A stretch of DNA of 35,750 nt from Pseudomonas endophytica (GCF_001411475.1 NZ_LLWH01000171.1:1-35750), one strand, 5' to 3'; numbered from the stretch's first letter, positions 24,712 to 34,043 are shown. Translations and numbers: made by a program. Notes: generated from the letters alone by a model not told the origin.

Positions 24712-25644
24712 ATGCACGTCCTGATTGCCGAGCAAGACTACGCGTTGTACGCCCAACTCCTGCAACAAGCAGCCCCTGAACTGAACGTACACACCAGCGG
24801 GGATTCGGCGCAATTGGCGACCTTGGCTGCCGACTGCCCGGTCTGGTTGGGCCAGCCAGACTTGCTGGCCACATTGTTGCGTCAAGGGCACAAACCTCAA
24901 TGGCTGCAATCGACCTGGGCGGGCATCACCCCGTTACTGGCTGATGGCCTTGGCCGTGATTATCGGCTCAGCCGTGCGGTGGGTATTTTTGGTCAGGTCA
25001 TGGCCGAATACGTGCTGACTTACATGCTCGGCCACGAGCGTGAAGTCATGGCGCGCTTGGTCAGCCAGGTCGAGCGTAAATGGGATAGCCGCACTGGCCA
25101 GAGCTTGATTGGGCGCAAGGTGTTGATCGTCGGCGCCGGAGACATTGGCCAGAGCGTGGCGCAGTTCCTGAAACCGTTTGGTGTTGAGCTGTATGCAATC
25201 GCCAGCCGCGCGCGTGAGCTGGCACCGTTTACCGAAGTCGCGACGTTGGATGATTTGCCGCGCTTGGTCACGCAGATGGATTACGTCATTAACCTGCTGC
25301 CCAACACCCTAGAAACCCACGATTTGTACGATGCCAAACTGTTTGCGCAGTTCAATCCCAACGCGGTTTTCATCAACGCTGGACGCGGCGTGGCGGTAGT
25401 GGACGCTGATCTGGTTGAAGCGTTGCGTCTGGGGCACTTGGCGGGGGCCGTTATTGACGTTTGCCGTCAGGAGCCGTTGCCCGCTAAACATCCGTTTTGG
25501 ACCGCCTGGGGTTTACTGCTGACCGGCCATAGTTCAGCCCCGACCTCACCCTCGATGATGGTGCAACTGTTTATCGACAACCTGCGGGCGTATCAGGCGG
25601 GAGAGCCGATACGGGGTGAAGTGGACTTCGAACGCGGGTACTAA
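24712..25644 (+). CDS. D-2-hydroxyacid dehydrogenase family protein
   Basis: From ATG 24712 the product is 310 residues, the right length for the glyoxylate/hydroxypyruvate reductase branch. The NAD(P)-binding GAGDIG lies at 141-146. Catalytic residues of the family follow: Arg in FINAGRGVAVV, Glu in VCRQEPLP, and His in LTGHSSAP. It reduces a 2-oxoacid or oxidises the D-hydroxyacid, substrate unknown. It sits 65 bases after ycgL on the same strand. The open frame extends upstream to 24667 without a better start. Confidence 0.9.
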   Translation: MHVLIAEQDYALYAQLLQQAAPELNVHTSGDSAQLATLAADCPVWLGQPDLLATLLRQGHKPQWLQSTWAGITPLLADGLGRDYRLSRAVGIFGQVMAEYVLTYMLGHEREVMARLVSQVERKWDSRTGQSLIGRKVLIVGAGDIGQSVAQFLKPFGVELYAIASRARELAPFTEVATLDDLPRLVTQMDYVINLLPNTLETHDLYDAKLFAQFNPNAVFINAGRGVAVVDADLVEALRLGHLAGAVIDVCRQEPLPAKHPFWTAWGLLLTGHSSAPTSPSMMVQLFIDNLRAYQAGEPIRGEVDFERGY

Positions 25645-25655
25645 ACCCCCGACCA

Positions 25656-25725
25656 CTGTAGGAGCTGCTGCAGGCTGCGATCTTTTGACTTTTTAAAAGA
25701 TCGCAGCCTGCGGCAGCTCCTACAG
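25656..25725. repeat. REP palindrome, near perfect
   Basis: The two arms from CTGTAGGAGCTG (25656) to CAGCTCCTACAG (25725) match over about 31 bases with one mismatch, enclosing a short AT loop. This is the best preserved copy of the family in the window. It lies between converging genes, where it can serve as an mRNA end. Confidence 0.9.
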
Positions 25726-25764
25726 CTTATCGTTCGCGATTATGGCCTCGCGCCTACGGTTTTT

Positions 25765-26358
25765 TTACAAACTGAAATCGCCTTCTGCCACGAGTTTGCT
25801 CAACGGCTCACGCTGACTTGGGACTTCTTTGGCTTGCAGGTAATCCACCAAGCTTGCCTTGTCGCCCAGCTTGCCAATCGCAACCATGGCCTGAACGGCG
25901 TAACCCTCAGGGATTTTCAATTCTTGGCGCGCACGCTCGTAGTCTAGGCCGCTCATGCCGTGGGTGTGCCAGCCGCTCAAGTGCGCTTGCAGGGCGAGGT
26001 GACCCCACGCTGCGCCGGTATCGAAGGCGTGGGTAGGCGCTGGTTTTTCTTCTGTGGCGCCTGGAGAGGCATAGGTGGTTTTCGACACAATGACTACCAA
26101 CGCGGCAGCGTGTTTAGCCCAGCCTTGGTTGAACTCGACCAGCAGGCTCAAGTAACGGTCAAATTCGGGGGTGCCGCGCAAGGCGAACAAAAAACGCCAA
26201 GGCTGTGCGTTATAGGCCGACGGTGCCCAGCGGGCGGCTTCGAAAAAGCTCAGCAGGGTCGGTTTGTCGATGCTCGCATCGGTAAACGCACGTGGCGACC
26301 AGCGCTGGGTAAATTGCTCATGAATTGGGTGTTCGACAAGGCGGTTAGAAGTGGGCAT
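25765..26358 (-). CDS. Nitroreductase-family flavoprotein
   Basis: The 197-residue product has the nitroreductase fold signatures: RWSPRAFTDASI near the N-terminus (FMN phosphate contact), AARWAPSAYNAQPWRFLFAL at about 42-61 (FMN ring region) and FDTGAAWGHLALQAHLSGWH in the dimer core. It uses FMN and NAD(P)H to reduce nitro groups, quinones or enones; the natural substrate is unknown. It is transcribed leftward, convergent with the hydroxyacid dehydrogenase and divergent from ycgN. Confidence 0.92.
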   Translation of the reverse strand: MPTSNRLVEHPIHEQFTQRWSPRAFTDASIDKPTLLSFFEAARWAPSAYNAQPWRFLFALRGTPEFDRYLSLLVEFNQGWAKHAAALVVIVSKTTYASPGATEEKPAPTHAFDTGAAWGHLALQAHLSGWHTHGMSGLDYERARQELKIPEGYAVQAMVAIGKLGDKASLVDYLQAKEVPSQREPLSKLVAEGDFSL

Positions 26359-26447
26359 TCACGTTTCCAGAGTTGATTTGAACTGCTACAAAGCTACTGT
26401 TCTGCCTGCAAGCTGACAAGTACTGCTACACCGTCAGTCACAAGCGC

Positions 26448-26476
26448 TTGGCCCGCGGGAGCTTGGGCACTAGACT
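26448..26476 (+). promoter_or_regulatory. Sigma-70 promoter for ycgN
   Basis: TTGGCC (26448-26453) and TAGACT (26471-26476) are separated by 17 bases, the optimal spacing, and lie 39 bases upstream of the ycgN start. Transcription would begin near 26483. Confidence 0.55.
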
Positions 26477-26514
26477 GGCGGCCTTTTCCACTCCCTGATG
26501 TTGATGCTTGAGCC

Positions 26515-26964
26515 ATGGCCGCAATCGTTAAACCCTTCTGGATCCGCAAAACCCTCGATCAGCTTGATCAAGAGGAATGGGAGTCGCTGTGCGACGGCTG
26601 TGGCCTGTGCTGCTTGCAAAAGCTCGAAGATGAAGACGACAACAGCGTCTACTACACGCGCATTGCTTGCAAACTGCTCGACCTTAAAACCTGTCAGTGC
26701 ACGGATTACCCGAACCGGCGCGACAGCGTCCCGGACTGTATTCAGCTATCGCCCGGCAAGGCCGAATCTTTTAAATGGTTGCCCACCACCTGCGGTTACC
26801 GCCTGGTGAGCGAGCGCAAGGACTTACCGCTCTGGCACCACTTGGTATGCGGTGATCCGGACGCTGTGCACCATGAACGCATTTCGCAATCAGGGCGCAT
26901 GTTGGCCGAAGGCAGCGTGGCAGAAGACGACTGGGAAGATCACCTGATTTTTCGCGCCGGTTAA
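26515..26964 (+). CDS. ycgN: YcgN-family cysteine-cluster protein
   Basis: A 149-residue protein with the compact cysteine cluster CDGCGLCC (Cys26, 29, 32, 33) and further cysteines at [11 protein letters not shown] and TTCGYR, typical of the YkgJ/YcgN family, proposed to bind zinc or an iron-sulfur cluster. Start at ATG 26515; ribosome site is weak. It is followed by the gluzincin-like gene 27 bases later, likely one transcript. Function of the family is not established. Confidence 0.92.
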   Translation: MAAIVKPFWIRKTLDQLDQEEWESLCDGCGLCCLQKLEDEDDNSVYYTRIACKLLDLKTCQCTDYPNRRDSVPDCIQLSPGKAESFKWLPTTCGYRLVSERKDLPLWHHLVCGDPDAVHHERISQSGRMLAEGSVAEDDWEDHLIFRAG

Positions 26965-26991
26965 GTGCCGGAGCGGTGCCAAGGAGTGTGT

Positions 26992-28224
26992 ATGCCGCTG
27001 CGTTTGAAATGGCCTTTGGGCATGCTGCTATTGATCGCCAGCGGCCCGTTGTGGGCCGGTAAAAAAGTAGATCTGGATTATCACGTGCAACTGTTGCCTC
27101 AGAGCGATCAGGCGCAGGTGCGCGTCACCCTGGCTGACGGCTCTGCGGTACGCAGCTTGGATTTTGATCTGGGCGCCCCCGGCAGTTACAGCGACTTTAA
27201 GGTCGACGGTCAGTGGCAGTTAACCTCAGACCCTGAGCATAGCCGTGGCCTGTGGCATCCGGCGCCTGGCAAAGCCAGTCTCAGCTATCGCGTACGCTTG
27301 AGTCATCGACTTAAAAATGGCAGTTATGACACCCTCATGACCCCGTCGTGGGCGTTGTTTCGTGGCGAGCAATTAGTACCGCCCGCGAGTCTTGATCAGC
27401 AAGACGGCACTGAGCTGATCTCACGGCTTGAGTTTGAACTGCCTAAGGGCTGGAAAAGTATCGAAACTGCGTGGCCACGGATTGGCAAAAACCGCTTTCG
27501 TATCGACGATGTTTCACGCTTGTTCGATCGACCTACAGGTTGGATGCTGGCGGGCACGCTGGGTACCCGGCGGACCACGTTAGGTGAAACCGAAGTCACC
27601 GTGTCTGCACCAAAAGGGCAGGGCATGCACCGTATGGATGTCATGACCTTATTGACCTTTATGTGGCCACAGGTGCAAGCGGTTTTCCCCCGTAACCCGC
27701 CCAAACTGCTAATTGTCGGTGCCGGTAGCCCGATGTGGAAAGGCAGCACGGCAGCCCACAACTCTATTTACCTCTACAGCGGCTTGCCGTTGATCAGCGA
27801 GAGCGGCAGCAGCCCGTTATTGCGTGAAGTGGTGCAAGTGTTTAGCGGCATCAAAGCAGAGGCTGGCCATGATTGGCTCAGCGAAGGTTTGAGTGAGTAC
27901 TACGCCATCGAACTGCTGCGCCGAGCCGGTGGCATGAGCGACGAGCGTTATCAGACTCTGCAGCATCGGCTCAGCGCTGCGGGTAAGGGCGTTACTCGTC
28001 TTCGCGCGGCACAAGCCAGCCCGGCAGTGGTGGCGCGTGCAGTCACCTTGCTGCAGGCGCTAGACCGCGAAATCCGCCTGCACACCCATAACAAGCGCTC
28101 GCTCGATGACGTGAGCCAAGCGCTGATGCGCGTTGGCAAAGTCAATACCCCGTCGTTTATCCAGCTCAGCGAAAGCGTACTGGGCGGGTCGTCAGAGGTG
28201 TTGGATAACCCCTTGCTACGATGA
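26992..28224 (+). CDS. Periplasmic M61/M1-like protein, probably catalytically dead
   Basis: From ATG 26992 (AAGGAG at 26981-26986) the product is 410 residues with a signal peptide (about 1-22, ending PLWAG). I do not recognise a named family with certainty. The N-terminal half is beta-rich (VDLDYHVQLLPQSDQAQVRV), and the C-terminal region reads DWLSEGLSEYYAIELLRRAG at 294-313, strongly like the WLxEGxxEYY element of gluzincin peptidases, which holds the third zinc ligand. At the place where HEXXH should stand the protein has REVVQ (278-282), so both histidines are gone. I infer a pseudo-peptidase with a binding or structural role. A GTG-started longer frame from 26965 is less likely. Confidence 0.75.
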   Translation: MPLRLKWPLGMLLLIASGPLWAGKKVDLDYHVQLLPQSDQAQVRVTLADGSAVRSLDFDLGAPGSYSDFKVDGQWQLTSDPEHSRGLWHPAPGKASLSYRVRLSHRLKNGSYDTLMTPSWALFRGEQLVPPASLDQQDGTELISRLEFELPKGWKSIETAWPRIGKNRFRIDDVSRLFDRPTGWMLAGTLGTRRTTLGETEVTVSAPKGQGMHRMDVMTLLTFMWPQVQAVFPRNPPKLLIVGAGSPMWKGSTAAHNSIYLYSGLPLISESGSSPLLREVVQVFSGIKAEAGHDWLSEGLSEYYAIELLRRAGGMSDERYQTLQHRLSAAGKGVTRLRAAQASPAVVARAVTLLQALDREIRLHTHNKRSLDDVSQALMRVGKVNTPSFIQLSESVLGGSSEVLDNPLLR

Positions 28225-28234
28225 TGGCTACTTG

Positions 28235-28256
28235 TACCTATTAGTTTTGATAGGTA
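28235..28256. repeat. Short inverted repeat upstream of RHS gene
   Basis: TACCTAT (28235-28241) and ATAGGTA (28250-28256) form a perfect 7-bp stem around an 8-base loop, 11 bases after the preceding stop codon. No T-run follows. It may be a weak terminator of the previous gene or an operator for the RHS gene. Confidence 0.4.
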
Positions 28257-28315
28257 TCTAATCAGGCTTATGAGATCGACAATGGCTCCTTTCTATGTAT
28301 GGAAAGCGTGCAGTC

Positions 28316-29245
28316 ATGGCCATTTGCTCTGTTCAATATCATTATGATCCATTAGATCGTCTGGCGACTTCTACGCAAGCCAGCGAGTCGCCATGCTGGC
28401 GCTTCTATCAAAACCAACGCTTGGCCACTGAAGTTCATGTTGATGGCTCCAACAGCGTGTTCCAGCACGCTGACCAACTGTTGGCTCAGCGTATTAATGC
28501 GAGTACGCAGTTACTGGCCACCGATTTTCAGCGCTCAGTACTCAGTGCCGATCAGCACACCCGTCAGTGTTACAGCCCCTATGGGCAGCGTTCGATTCTT
28601 AGCGGTGCGGGGTCATTGCTGGGCTTTAATGGCGAACGGCCAGATCTGCTGACCGGGCATTATTTGCTGGGCAATGGTTATCGCGCGTACAACCCGGTGC
28701 TGATGCGGTTTAACAGCCCGGACAGTGTGAGCCCGTTTGGGGAGGGCGGTATCAATGCCTATGCGTATTGCTCAGACGATCCGTTGAATCGAGAGGACTC
28801 GACGGGGAGATCTTGGATACGCAATATCATTAAATTCCTGGACTACATCGGTTGGGACAGGGTTCCCAATCGGGTTCAAGTTCAAGTTCAAGCTCCGGCT
28901 CCAACTATTGGCTCGACCGCACTGGATGCGCGGTTCATTTTTCGCGACAGACCTCATCGTTTCCCAAACCCAGTTAGTTCTGAGCCTTTGGTTCCAGGAG
29001 GCCCCCCTCCAATAGCCCCATCATCATCAGCTTCGTTTGTTTCAAGCCCACAGGGGCTTAGTGCTACCTCTGAGTCGTTGGAGTCGGGATCTCGCAGTTT
29101 TTCAGGATCAACATCCTCACTGGATTCGAATAGCTCCTGGTCCTCGTCAGCATCTTCAGAACAAGCGGTTTCAACCACCTCGGTGCTACGGGTCGCCGGC
29201 AGGTACTCAGGTTTGTCTGGAGTGCGTTTTATTCGGGACACTTGA
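28316..29245 (+). CDS. Orphan RHS repeat-associated core protein with disordered tail
   Basis: From ATG 28316 (GGAAAG at 28301-28306; ATG 28295 is the alternative) the product is 309 residues. It begins with a single YD-type repeat (VQYHYDPLDRLATSTQ) and then has the RHS core end: QCYSPYGQRS, LLGFNGERPDLLTGHYLLGN, YNPVLMRFNSPDSVSPFG and INAYAYCSDDPLN. The usual DPxGL junction is changed to EDSTGRS. After it comes a variable tail of about 140 residues: a VQVQVQAPAP micro-repeat ((GTTCAA)x3 at 28874-28891), a Pro patch, a long Ser-rich stretch, and a last segment ending GVRFIRDT. Full RHS proteins are over 1,000 residues, so this is a tip-only form. No toxin fold is recognised and no immunity gene follows, as kdp begins directly after. 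Confidence 0.82.
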   Translation: MAICSVQYHYDPLDRLATSTQASESPCWRFYQNQRLATEVHVDGSNSVFQHADQLLAQRINASTQLLATDFQRSVLSADQHTRQCYSPYGQRSILSGAGSLLGFNGERPDLLTGHYLLGNGYRAYNPVLMRFNSPDSVSPFGEGGINAYAYCSDDPLNREDSTGRSWIRNIIKFLDYIGWDRVPNRVQVQVQAPAPTIGSTALDARFIFRDRPHRFPNPVSSEPLVPGGPPPIAPSSSASFVSSPQGLSATSESLESGSRSFSGSTSSLDSNSSWSSSASSEQAVSTTSVLRVAGRYSGLSGVRFIRDT

Positions 29246-29267
29246 GTTTCAAGTGGTCTTTTCAGTT

Positions 29268-29284
29268 TTTACACCTTCTTTACG
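29268..29284 (+). promoter_or_regulatory. KdpE-like binding site
   Basis: TTTACA-N5-TTTACG is a direct repeat of the same form and length (6+5+6 = 17 bases) as the E. coli KdpE site TTTATA-N5-TTTACA. A further TTTACG lies at 29312-29317. The site is about 90-105 bases upstream of the kdpF start, giving about -65 to -75 relative to a likely start site. It begins 23 bases after the RHS stop. Confidence 0.6.
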
Positions 29285-29373
29285 CCCCCGCATCCCTCTC
29301 GATCTCGATCCTTTACGCACACCTTGCACACACTCTTCCTACACGCGGCACAGGCCGCTTAGGGAGAGTTGTC

Positions 29374-29463
29374 ATGGGCGTTCTGGATGGGGTTTCCCTG
29401 CTGTTAGCAGTGGGGCTGTTTGTTTATCTATTGGTTGCGCTGTTGCGCGCAGATCAAAACTAG
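29374..29463 (+). CDS. kdpF: KdpF, small subunit of K+-transporting ATPase
   Basis: A 29-residue single-helix membrane peptide, starting MGVLDGVSLLLAVGLFVYLL and ending RADQN, the size and character of KdpF. GGGAGAG at 29362-29368 is the ribosome site. It is the first gene of the kdp operon and stabilises the KdpABC complex in the inner membrane. It ends 8 bases before kdpA. Confidence 0.92.
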   Translation: MGVLDGVSLLLAVGLFVYLLVALLRADQN

Positions 29464-29471
29464 GAGCGGGT

Positions 29472-31166
29472 ATGCACAGTCATGACTACGCTCTGATTCT
29501 GGCTTTCTTGGTTCTGGTGTTACTGCCCGCACCCTGGTTGGGGCGCTTTTACTACAGGGTGATGGAAGGCCAACGTACGTGGTTGACGCCCGTACTGGGC
29601 CCTGTCGAGAACGCGTGCTATCGCCTCGCAGGGGTTGATCCGAGCGGTGAGCAGACTTGGTTCAAGTACATGTTGGCGTTGCTGGCCTTCAACCTCAGCG
29701 GCTTTGTGCTGTTGTTCGCGATTGTGTTGTTTCAGCAGTATCTGCCGTTCAACCCGCAACAGTTACCGGGGCAAGAGTGGACCCAAGCATTTAACACCGC
29801 CGTGAGTTTTGTCACCAACACCAACTGGCAAAGTTACAGCGGTGAAGCGTCGCTGAGTTATTTCAGCCAAATGGCGGGCCTGACCGTGCAGAACTTTGTC
29901 AGCGCCGCGACCGGTTTGGCGGTGTTGGTTGCGTTGTGCCGAGGCATCAGCCGCCGTAGCGCGCACACCGTGGGCAACTTTTGGGCCGACATGACCCGCG
30001 CCACGCTGTATGGCCTGTTGCCGTTAAGCCTAGTGCTGGCGCTGTTACTGGTGTGGCAGGGTGTGCCGCAAACCTTGGCGCACTACGCCAATGCCGTGAC
30101 GATGCAGGGGGTGGATCAAGTCATCCCGTTGGGTCCTGCGGCGAGCCAGATCGCGATTAAGCAATTGGGCACCAATGGCGGCGGCTTCTTCGGTGTGAAC
30201 TCGGCCCACCCCTTCGAGAACCCCAGTGCGTGGAGCAACCTGTTTGAACTGGCTGCCATCATTCTGATCCCGGTGGCGCTGGTGTTCACCTTCGGCCATT
30301 ACGTTAAAGATCTGCGTCAAAGTCGGGCGATCATGGCCTGCATGCTGACGCTGTTTTTGATCGGTGGTGGCACCGCGCTGTACGCCGAGTATCAGCCAAA
30401 CCCGGCGTTGAACAGCCCGCTGGTGCAACAAACGGCCCCGCTGGAAGGCAAAGAAGTACGTTTTGGCACTACCGGCACTGTGCTCTGGACTGAAACCACG
30501 ACGGCGGCCTCCAACGGTTCGGTAAACGGTATGCATGACAGCCTCAACCCTATGAGTGGGATGGTGGCACTGATCAACATGATGGTCGGTGAAGTGATCT
30601 TCGGCGGTGTCGGGGCTGGGCTTTACGGCATGTTGCTCAACGTACTGATCGCGGTGTTCCTGGCGGGCCTAATGATTGGCCGCACGCCTGAATACCTCGG
30701 CAAAAAGCTGCAAGCCAAAGAGGTGAAGTTATTGGTTATCACCTTGCTGGTGATGCCGGTGGGCGTCTTGGTCTTGACCGCTCTTGCGACGGCACTGCCC
30801 AGCGCGGCGGCCGCCGTCAGCAACCCCGGCCCGCACGGGTTCAGCCAAATGTTGTATGCCTTTACGTCGGCCAGCGCTAACAACGGTTCTGCGTTTGCAG
30901 GGCTCAGTGTGAATACGCCGTTTTACAACCTGATTCTGAGCTTGGCGATGTTACTCGGACGCTTCGGGTACATCCTGCCGGTGCTGGCTTTAGCGGGCAG
31001 TTTAGCGATGAAAAAAACCGCACCGCTTGACCAAAACACCTTCCCGACCCACGGCCCGTTGTTTGTTGCGCTGCTGATCGTGACCCTTTTGCTGGTGGGC
31101 GGCCTGACCTTCTTGCCGACATTGGCGTTGGGCCCAATCGCTGAACAACTGACTTTAGGCTTGTGA
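29472..31166 (+). CDS. kdpA: KdpA, K+-translocating channel-like subunit
   Basis: From ATG 29472 (GGAG at 29463-29466) the product is 564 residues, the normal KdpA length, with about ten membrane helices and the selectivity-filter loops of the superfamily of K+ transporters: [13 protein letters not shown] near 115-127 and [20 protein letters not shown] near 232-251. It provides the high-affinity K+ path of the inner-membrane complex. The open frame runs on upstream to 29037 across the RHS gene in another frame; that is an artefact, because the kdpF gene and the KdpE-like site lie in between. Confidence 0.97.
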   Translation: MHSHDYALILAFLVLVLLPAPWLGRFYYRVMEGQRTWLTPVLGPVENACYRLAGVDPSGEQTWFKYMLALLAFNLSGFVLLFAIVLFQQYLPFNPQQLPGQEWTQAFNTAVSFVTNTNWQSYSGEASLSYFSQMAGLTVQNFVSAATGLAVLVALCRGISRRSAHTVGNFWADMTRATLYGLLPLSLVLALLLVWQGVPQTLAHYANAVTMQGVDQVIPLGPAASQIAIKQLGTNGGGFFGVNSAHPFENPSAWSNLFELAAIILIPVALVFTFGHYVKDLRQSRAIMACMLTLFLIGGGTALYAEYQPNPALNSPLVQQTAPLEGKEVRFGTTGTVLWTETTTAASNGSVNGMHDSLNPMSGMVALINMMVGEVIFGGVGAGLYGMLLNVLIAVFLAGLMIGRTPEYLGKKLQAKEVKLLVITLLVMPVGVLVLTALATALPSAAAAVSNPGPHGFSQMLYAFTSASANNGSAFAGLSVNTPFYNLILSLAMLLGRFGYILPVLALAGSLAMKKTAPLDQNTFPTHGPLFVALLIVTLLLVGGLTFLPTLALGPIAEQLTLGL

Positions 31167-31176
31167 GGAGACGATC

Positions 31177-33249
31177 ATGACACTGCCTGCGCCTGTTTCA
31201 AGATTGACGCCAACGCCTGACACACAGGCGCCGCAACCCCCCAAAACCGCGTTTGCCGACCTCTGGCGCCCGGCGTTGCGCCAAGCCTTCGTCAAGCTCG
31301 ACCCACGTCAACTCAAGCGCTCACCGGTGATGCTGGTGGTTGAGCTGACCGCCCTGTTCACCAGCGTGTTGTGCCTGATCCCGGAACCCGCAGTACCGAC
31401 TGGTGTAGCGCTACAAATCGCCCTGTGGCTGTGGTTTACCGTGTTATTTGCCAACTTTGCCGAAGCGTTGGCTGAGGGCCGGGGCAAGGCCCGCGCTGAC
31501 AGCCTAAAGGCGGGCAGTGAGGGTTTGAGCGCCCGCCGGTTGAGCCCAGCGGGTAGCTTCGAACTGGTGCCTGCTACGGCGCTGCGCAAGGGCGATGTGG
31601 TGCGCGTCGAAGCGGGGGAGATGATCCCCAGCGATGGCGAGGTGATTGAAGGGATTGGCGCCGTTAACGAGGCGGCGATTACCGGCGAATCGGCGCCGGT
31701 TATTCGTGAATCGGGCGGTGATCGTTCGGCGGTCACCGGCAACACACGGTTGGTCTCGGACTGGTTGCTGGTGCGTATCAGCACCGACCCCGGCGACTCC
31801 ACCTTGGACCGCATGATTGCCTTGGTTGAAGGTGCGAAACGGCAGAAAACCCCGAACGAAGTGGCGCTGGATATTCTGTTGATTGGCCTGACCCTGATCT
31901 TCTTGATCGTGGTGGTGACGCTGCAACCCTTTGCCTACTTTGCTGGGGGCAGCTTACCGCTGGTGTTTCTGGTGGCGCTGTTAGTCACGCTGATTCCGAC
32001 CACCATTGGCGGCTTGCTCTCAGCCATCGGGATCGCCGGGATGGACCGCTTGGTGCGCCTTAATGTGATCGCCAAATCAGGGCGGGCGGTTGAGGCGGCA
32101 GGTGACGTGCATGTGCTGATGCTCGACAAGACCGGCACCATCACCTTTGGCAACCGCCGCTGCGCCGCCTTATATACGTCGCCGGGTGTGACGGCTAGCG
32201 AATTGGCCGAGGGCGCGCTGTACGCCTCACTGGCGGACGAGACGGCCGAAGGTAAGTCCATCGTCGAATTTATTCGCGGTGTGCATACGTTGCCTGAACC
32301 TCACGCGTCGGACTTTACCCCGGTGCCGTTCACGGCTGAGACACGTTTGTCCGGGATCGACCATAACGCTCAGGTGTATCGCAAAGGTGCGGTGGATTCT
32401 GTGCTGGCGTTTCTCGGCCTTGAGCGCAGCCAAGTGCAACCCGCGCTGTCGCGGGAGATCGAAAAAATCGGGCAAAGTGGTGGCACCCCGTTGCTGGTGT
32501 GTGTGCAGGGGCGTTTGCTAGGTGCGGTCCACCTTAAAGACGTGGTGAAGCCGGGGATCCGCGAACGTTTTGCCGAACTGCGCAAACTGGGCATTCGCAC
32601 CGTCATGGTCACGGGCGATAACCCGTTGACCGCCGCCGCGATTGCCGCCGAAGCGGGGGTGGATGATGTGTTGGCCGAGGCCACGCCAGAGAAAAAATTA
32701 GCACGTATTCGTCAGGAGCAAAATGACGGGCGTTTGGTTGCAATGTGCGGCGACGGCGCCAACGACGCGCCTGCGCTGGCTCAAGCGGATGTGGGCATGG
32801 CAATGAACGATGGCACCCAAGCGGCTCGTGAGGCGGCCAACATGGTCGACCTCGACAGTGATCCGACCAAACTGTTGGACGTGGTGCAAATCGGTAAAGA
32901 ACTGTTGGTAACACGCGGAGCATTGACCACCTTCTCCATTGCCAACGACGTGGCCAAGTACTTCGCGATTTTGCCTGCGCTGTTTGCCGCGATCTATCCG
33001 CAGTTGGGTGTGCTCAACATCATGCACTTGGCCAGCCCACAGAGCGCGATCCTGTCGGCGATTGTGTTTAACGCTCTGATCATTGTGGTGTTGATCCCGT
33101 TAGCGTTGCGCGGGGTGCGGGTACAAGCGGTCAGCGCTGCGCATCTACTGCGGCGCAACCTGTTGATCTATGGCGTAGGCGGGCTGGTGGTGCCGTTTGT
33201 TGGCATCAAGCTGATCGACCTGCTGCTCACCGCGTTGCATCTGGTTTAG
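31177..33249 (+). CDS. kdpB: KdpB, P-type ATPase subunit
   Basis: The 690-residue product is a P-type ATPase of the Kdp class. It has TGES at 169-172 (actuator), the phosphorylation motif DKTGTIT with Asp317, and the hinge motif [12 protein letters not shown] at 525-536. Hydrophobic segments flank these domains. ATP hydrolysis here drives K+ uptake through KdpA. GAGGAG just upstream gives a good ribosome site. An N-terminal extension rich in Pro (about 20 residues) is typical of pseudomonad KdpB. Confidence 0.97.
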   Translation: MTLPAPVSRLTPTPDTQAPQPPKTAFADLWRPALRQAFVKLDPRQLKRSPVMLVVELTALFTSVLCLIPEPAVPTGVALQIALWLWFTVLFANFAEALAEGRGKARADSLKAGSEGLSARRLSPAGSFELVPATALRKGDVVRVEAGEMIPSDGEVIEGIGAVNEAAITGESAPVIRESGGDRSAVTGNTRLVSDWLLVRISTDPGDSTLDRMIALVEGAKRQKTPNEVALDILLIGLTLIFLIVVVTLQPFAYFAGGSLPLVFLVALLVTLIPTTIGGLLSAIGIAGMDRLVRLNVIAKSGRAVEAAGDVHVLMLDKTGTITFGNRRCAALYTSPGVTASELAEGALYASLADETAEGKSIVEFIRGVHTLPEPHASDFTPVPFTAETRLSGIDHNAQVYRKGAVDSVLAFLGLERSQVQPALSREIEKIGQSGGTPLLVCVQGRLLGAVHLKDVVKPGIRERFAELRKLGIRTVMVTGDNPLTAAAIAAEAGVDDVLAEATPEKKLARIRQEQNDGRLVAMCGDGANDAPALAQADVGMAMNDGTQAAREAANMVDLDSDPTKLLDVVQIGKELLVTRGALTTFSIANDVAKYFAILPALFAAIYPQLGVLNIMHLASPQSAILSAIVFNALIIVVLIPLALRGVRVQAVSAAHLLRRNLLIYGVGGLVVPFVGIKLIDLLLTALHLV

Positions 33250-33270
33250 GCACTTTGCGAGGAATTAATC

Positions 33271-33819
33271 ATGGCTTCTTTATTACGTCCGGCCTTGAGC
33301 CTGATGCTGTTGATGACCGTCATTACTGGTGTGGCGTATCCCTTGGCCGTCACCGGGATCGCCCAAGTGGCGTTCCCTGAACAAGCTAACGGCAGCCTGC
33401 TGCGTGACAGCGCAGGGCGCGTGCTGGGGTCGAGATTGATTGCGCAACAGTTTACCGGTGACGACTGGTTTCACCCACGGCCTTCAGCCGGGGCGTTTGC
33501 CACGGTGTCGAGTGCGGCCAGCAACTTGGCACCGAGCAATCCGGCGTTGGCGGCGCGGGTCAAGGACAGCGCTGCGCAGCTTGCTGTGCCGGGGCAAGGC
33601 CCAGTGCCAATGGCCTTGCTCACCACTTCGGGCAGCGGTGTGGACCCGCACTTGCCACCACAGGCAATACGCTATCAACTGGCACGGGTGGCGGCAGCGC
33701 GACATTTGCCGATACAAACGGTTGAACAGTTAGTCGAAAAACACATCGAACAACCGTTGGTAGGCCCGCCGGTGGTTAATGTGCTGTTGCTGAATCTAGC
33801 GTTGGCGCAGCTTAAATAA
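33271..33819 (+). CDS. kdpC: KdpC, assembly/stabilising subunit
   Basis: The 182-residue protein has one N-terminal membrane helix ([20 protein letters not shown]) and a periplasmic domain with the family stretches [40 protein letters not shown] and [14 protein letters not shown]. It completes the KdpFABC complex. GAGGAA lies just before the start, 21 bases after kdpB. Confidence 0.96.
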   Translation: MASLLRPALSLMLLMTVITGVAYPLAVTGIAQVAFPEQANGSLLRDSAGRVLGSRLIAQQFTGDDWFHPRPSAGAFATVSSAASNLAPSNPALAARVKDSAAQLAVPGQGPVPMALLTTSGSGVDPHLPPQAIRYQLARVAAARHLPIQTVEQLVEKHIEQPLVGPPVVNVLLLNLALAQLK

Positions 33820-33825
33820 CCCCCT

Positions 33826-33896
33826 CGTAGGCGCTGGCGAAGCCTGCGATCTTTGTTTTAACGATCAAAAGATTGCAGCCTTCGGCAGCTCCTACG
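33826..33896. repeat. REP palindrome after kdpC
   Basis: CGTAGGCGCTGGCGAAGCC at 33826 pairs with the arm ending CAGCTCCTACG at 33896, with GCGATC and GATTGC inner arms. It starts 6 bases after the kdpC stop codon. Confidence 0.75.
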
Positions 33897-33943
33897 AAGC
33901 AAAAGCAGCGCTGGTTGTGGCCGCTGAAAGATCACAAAGCAAA

Positions 33944-34016
33944 CTGTAGGAGCTGGCGAAGCCTGCGATCCTTTGATTTTGAAACACAATCAAAAGATCG
34001 CGAGCGGGCTCGCTCG
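33944..34016. repeat. Second REP-type element between kdpC and kdpD
   Basis: CTGTAGGAGCTGGCGAAGCC begins at 33944; the inner arms GCGATCCTTTGATT and AATCAAAAGATCGC form a stem with one mismatch. The right outer arm is replaced by a GCGAGCGGGCTCGC hairpin like sequence (about 33999-34012), so this is a hybrid of two repeat types. It ends 28 bases before kdpD. Confidence 0.65.
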
Positions 34017-34043
34017 AGGTTATGCATTCACTAGGAAAATCCC

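Noticed and set aside
28316..29245. RHS gene considered as a complete polymorphic toxin with immunity gene
   Set aside because: No known toxin domain in the tail, and the next genes are kdpF and kdpA, so no immunity partner is present.
29037..29471. Apparent 145-residue N-terminal extension of KdpA
   Set aside because: It overlaps the RHS tail in another frame, the KdpE-like site and kdpF; known KdpA length is reached from ATG 29472.
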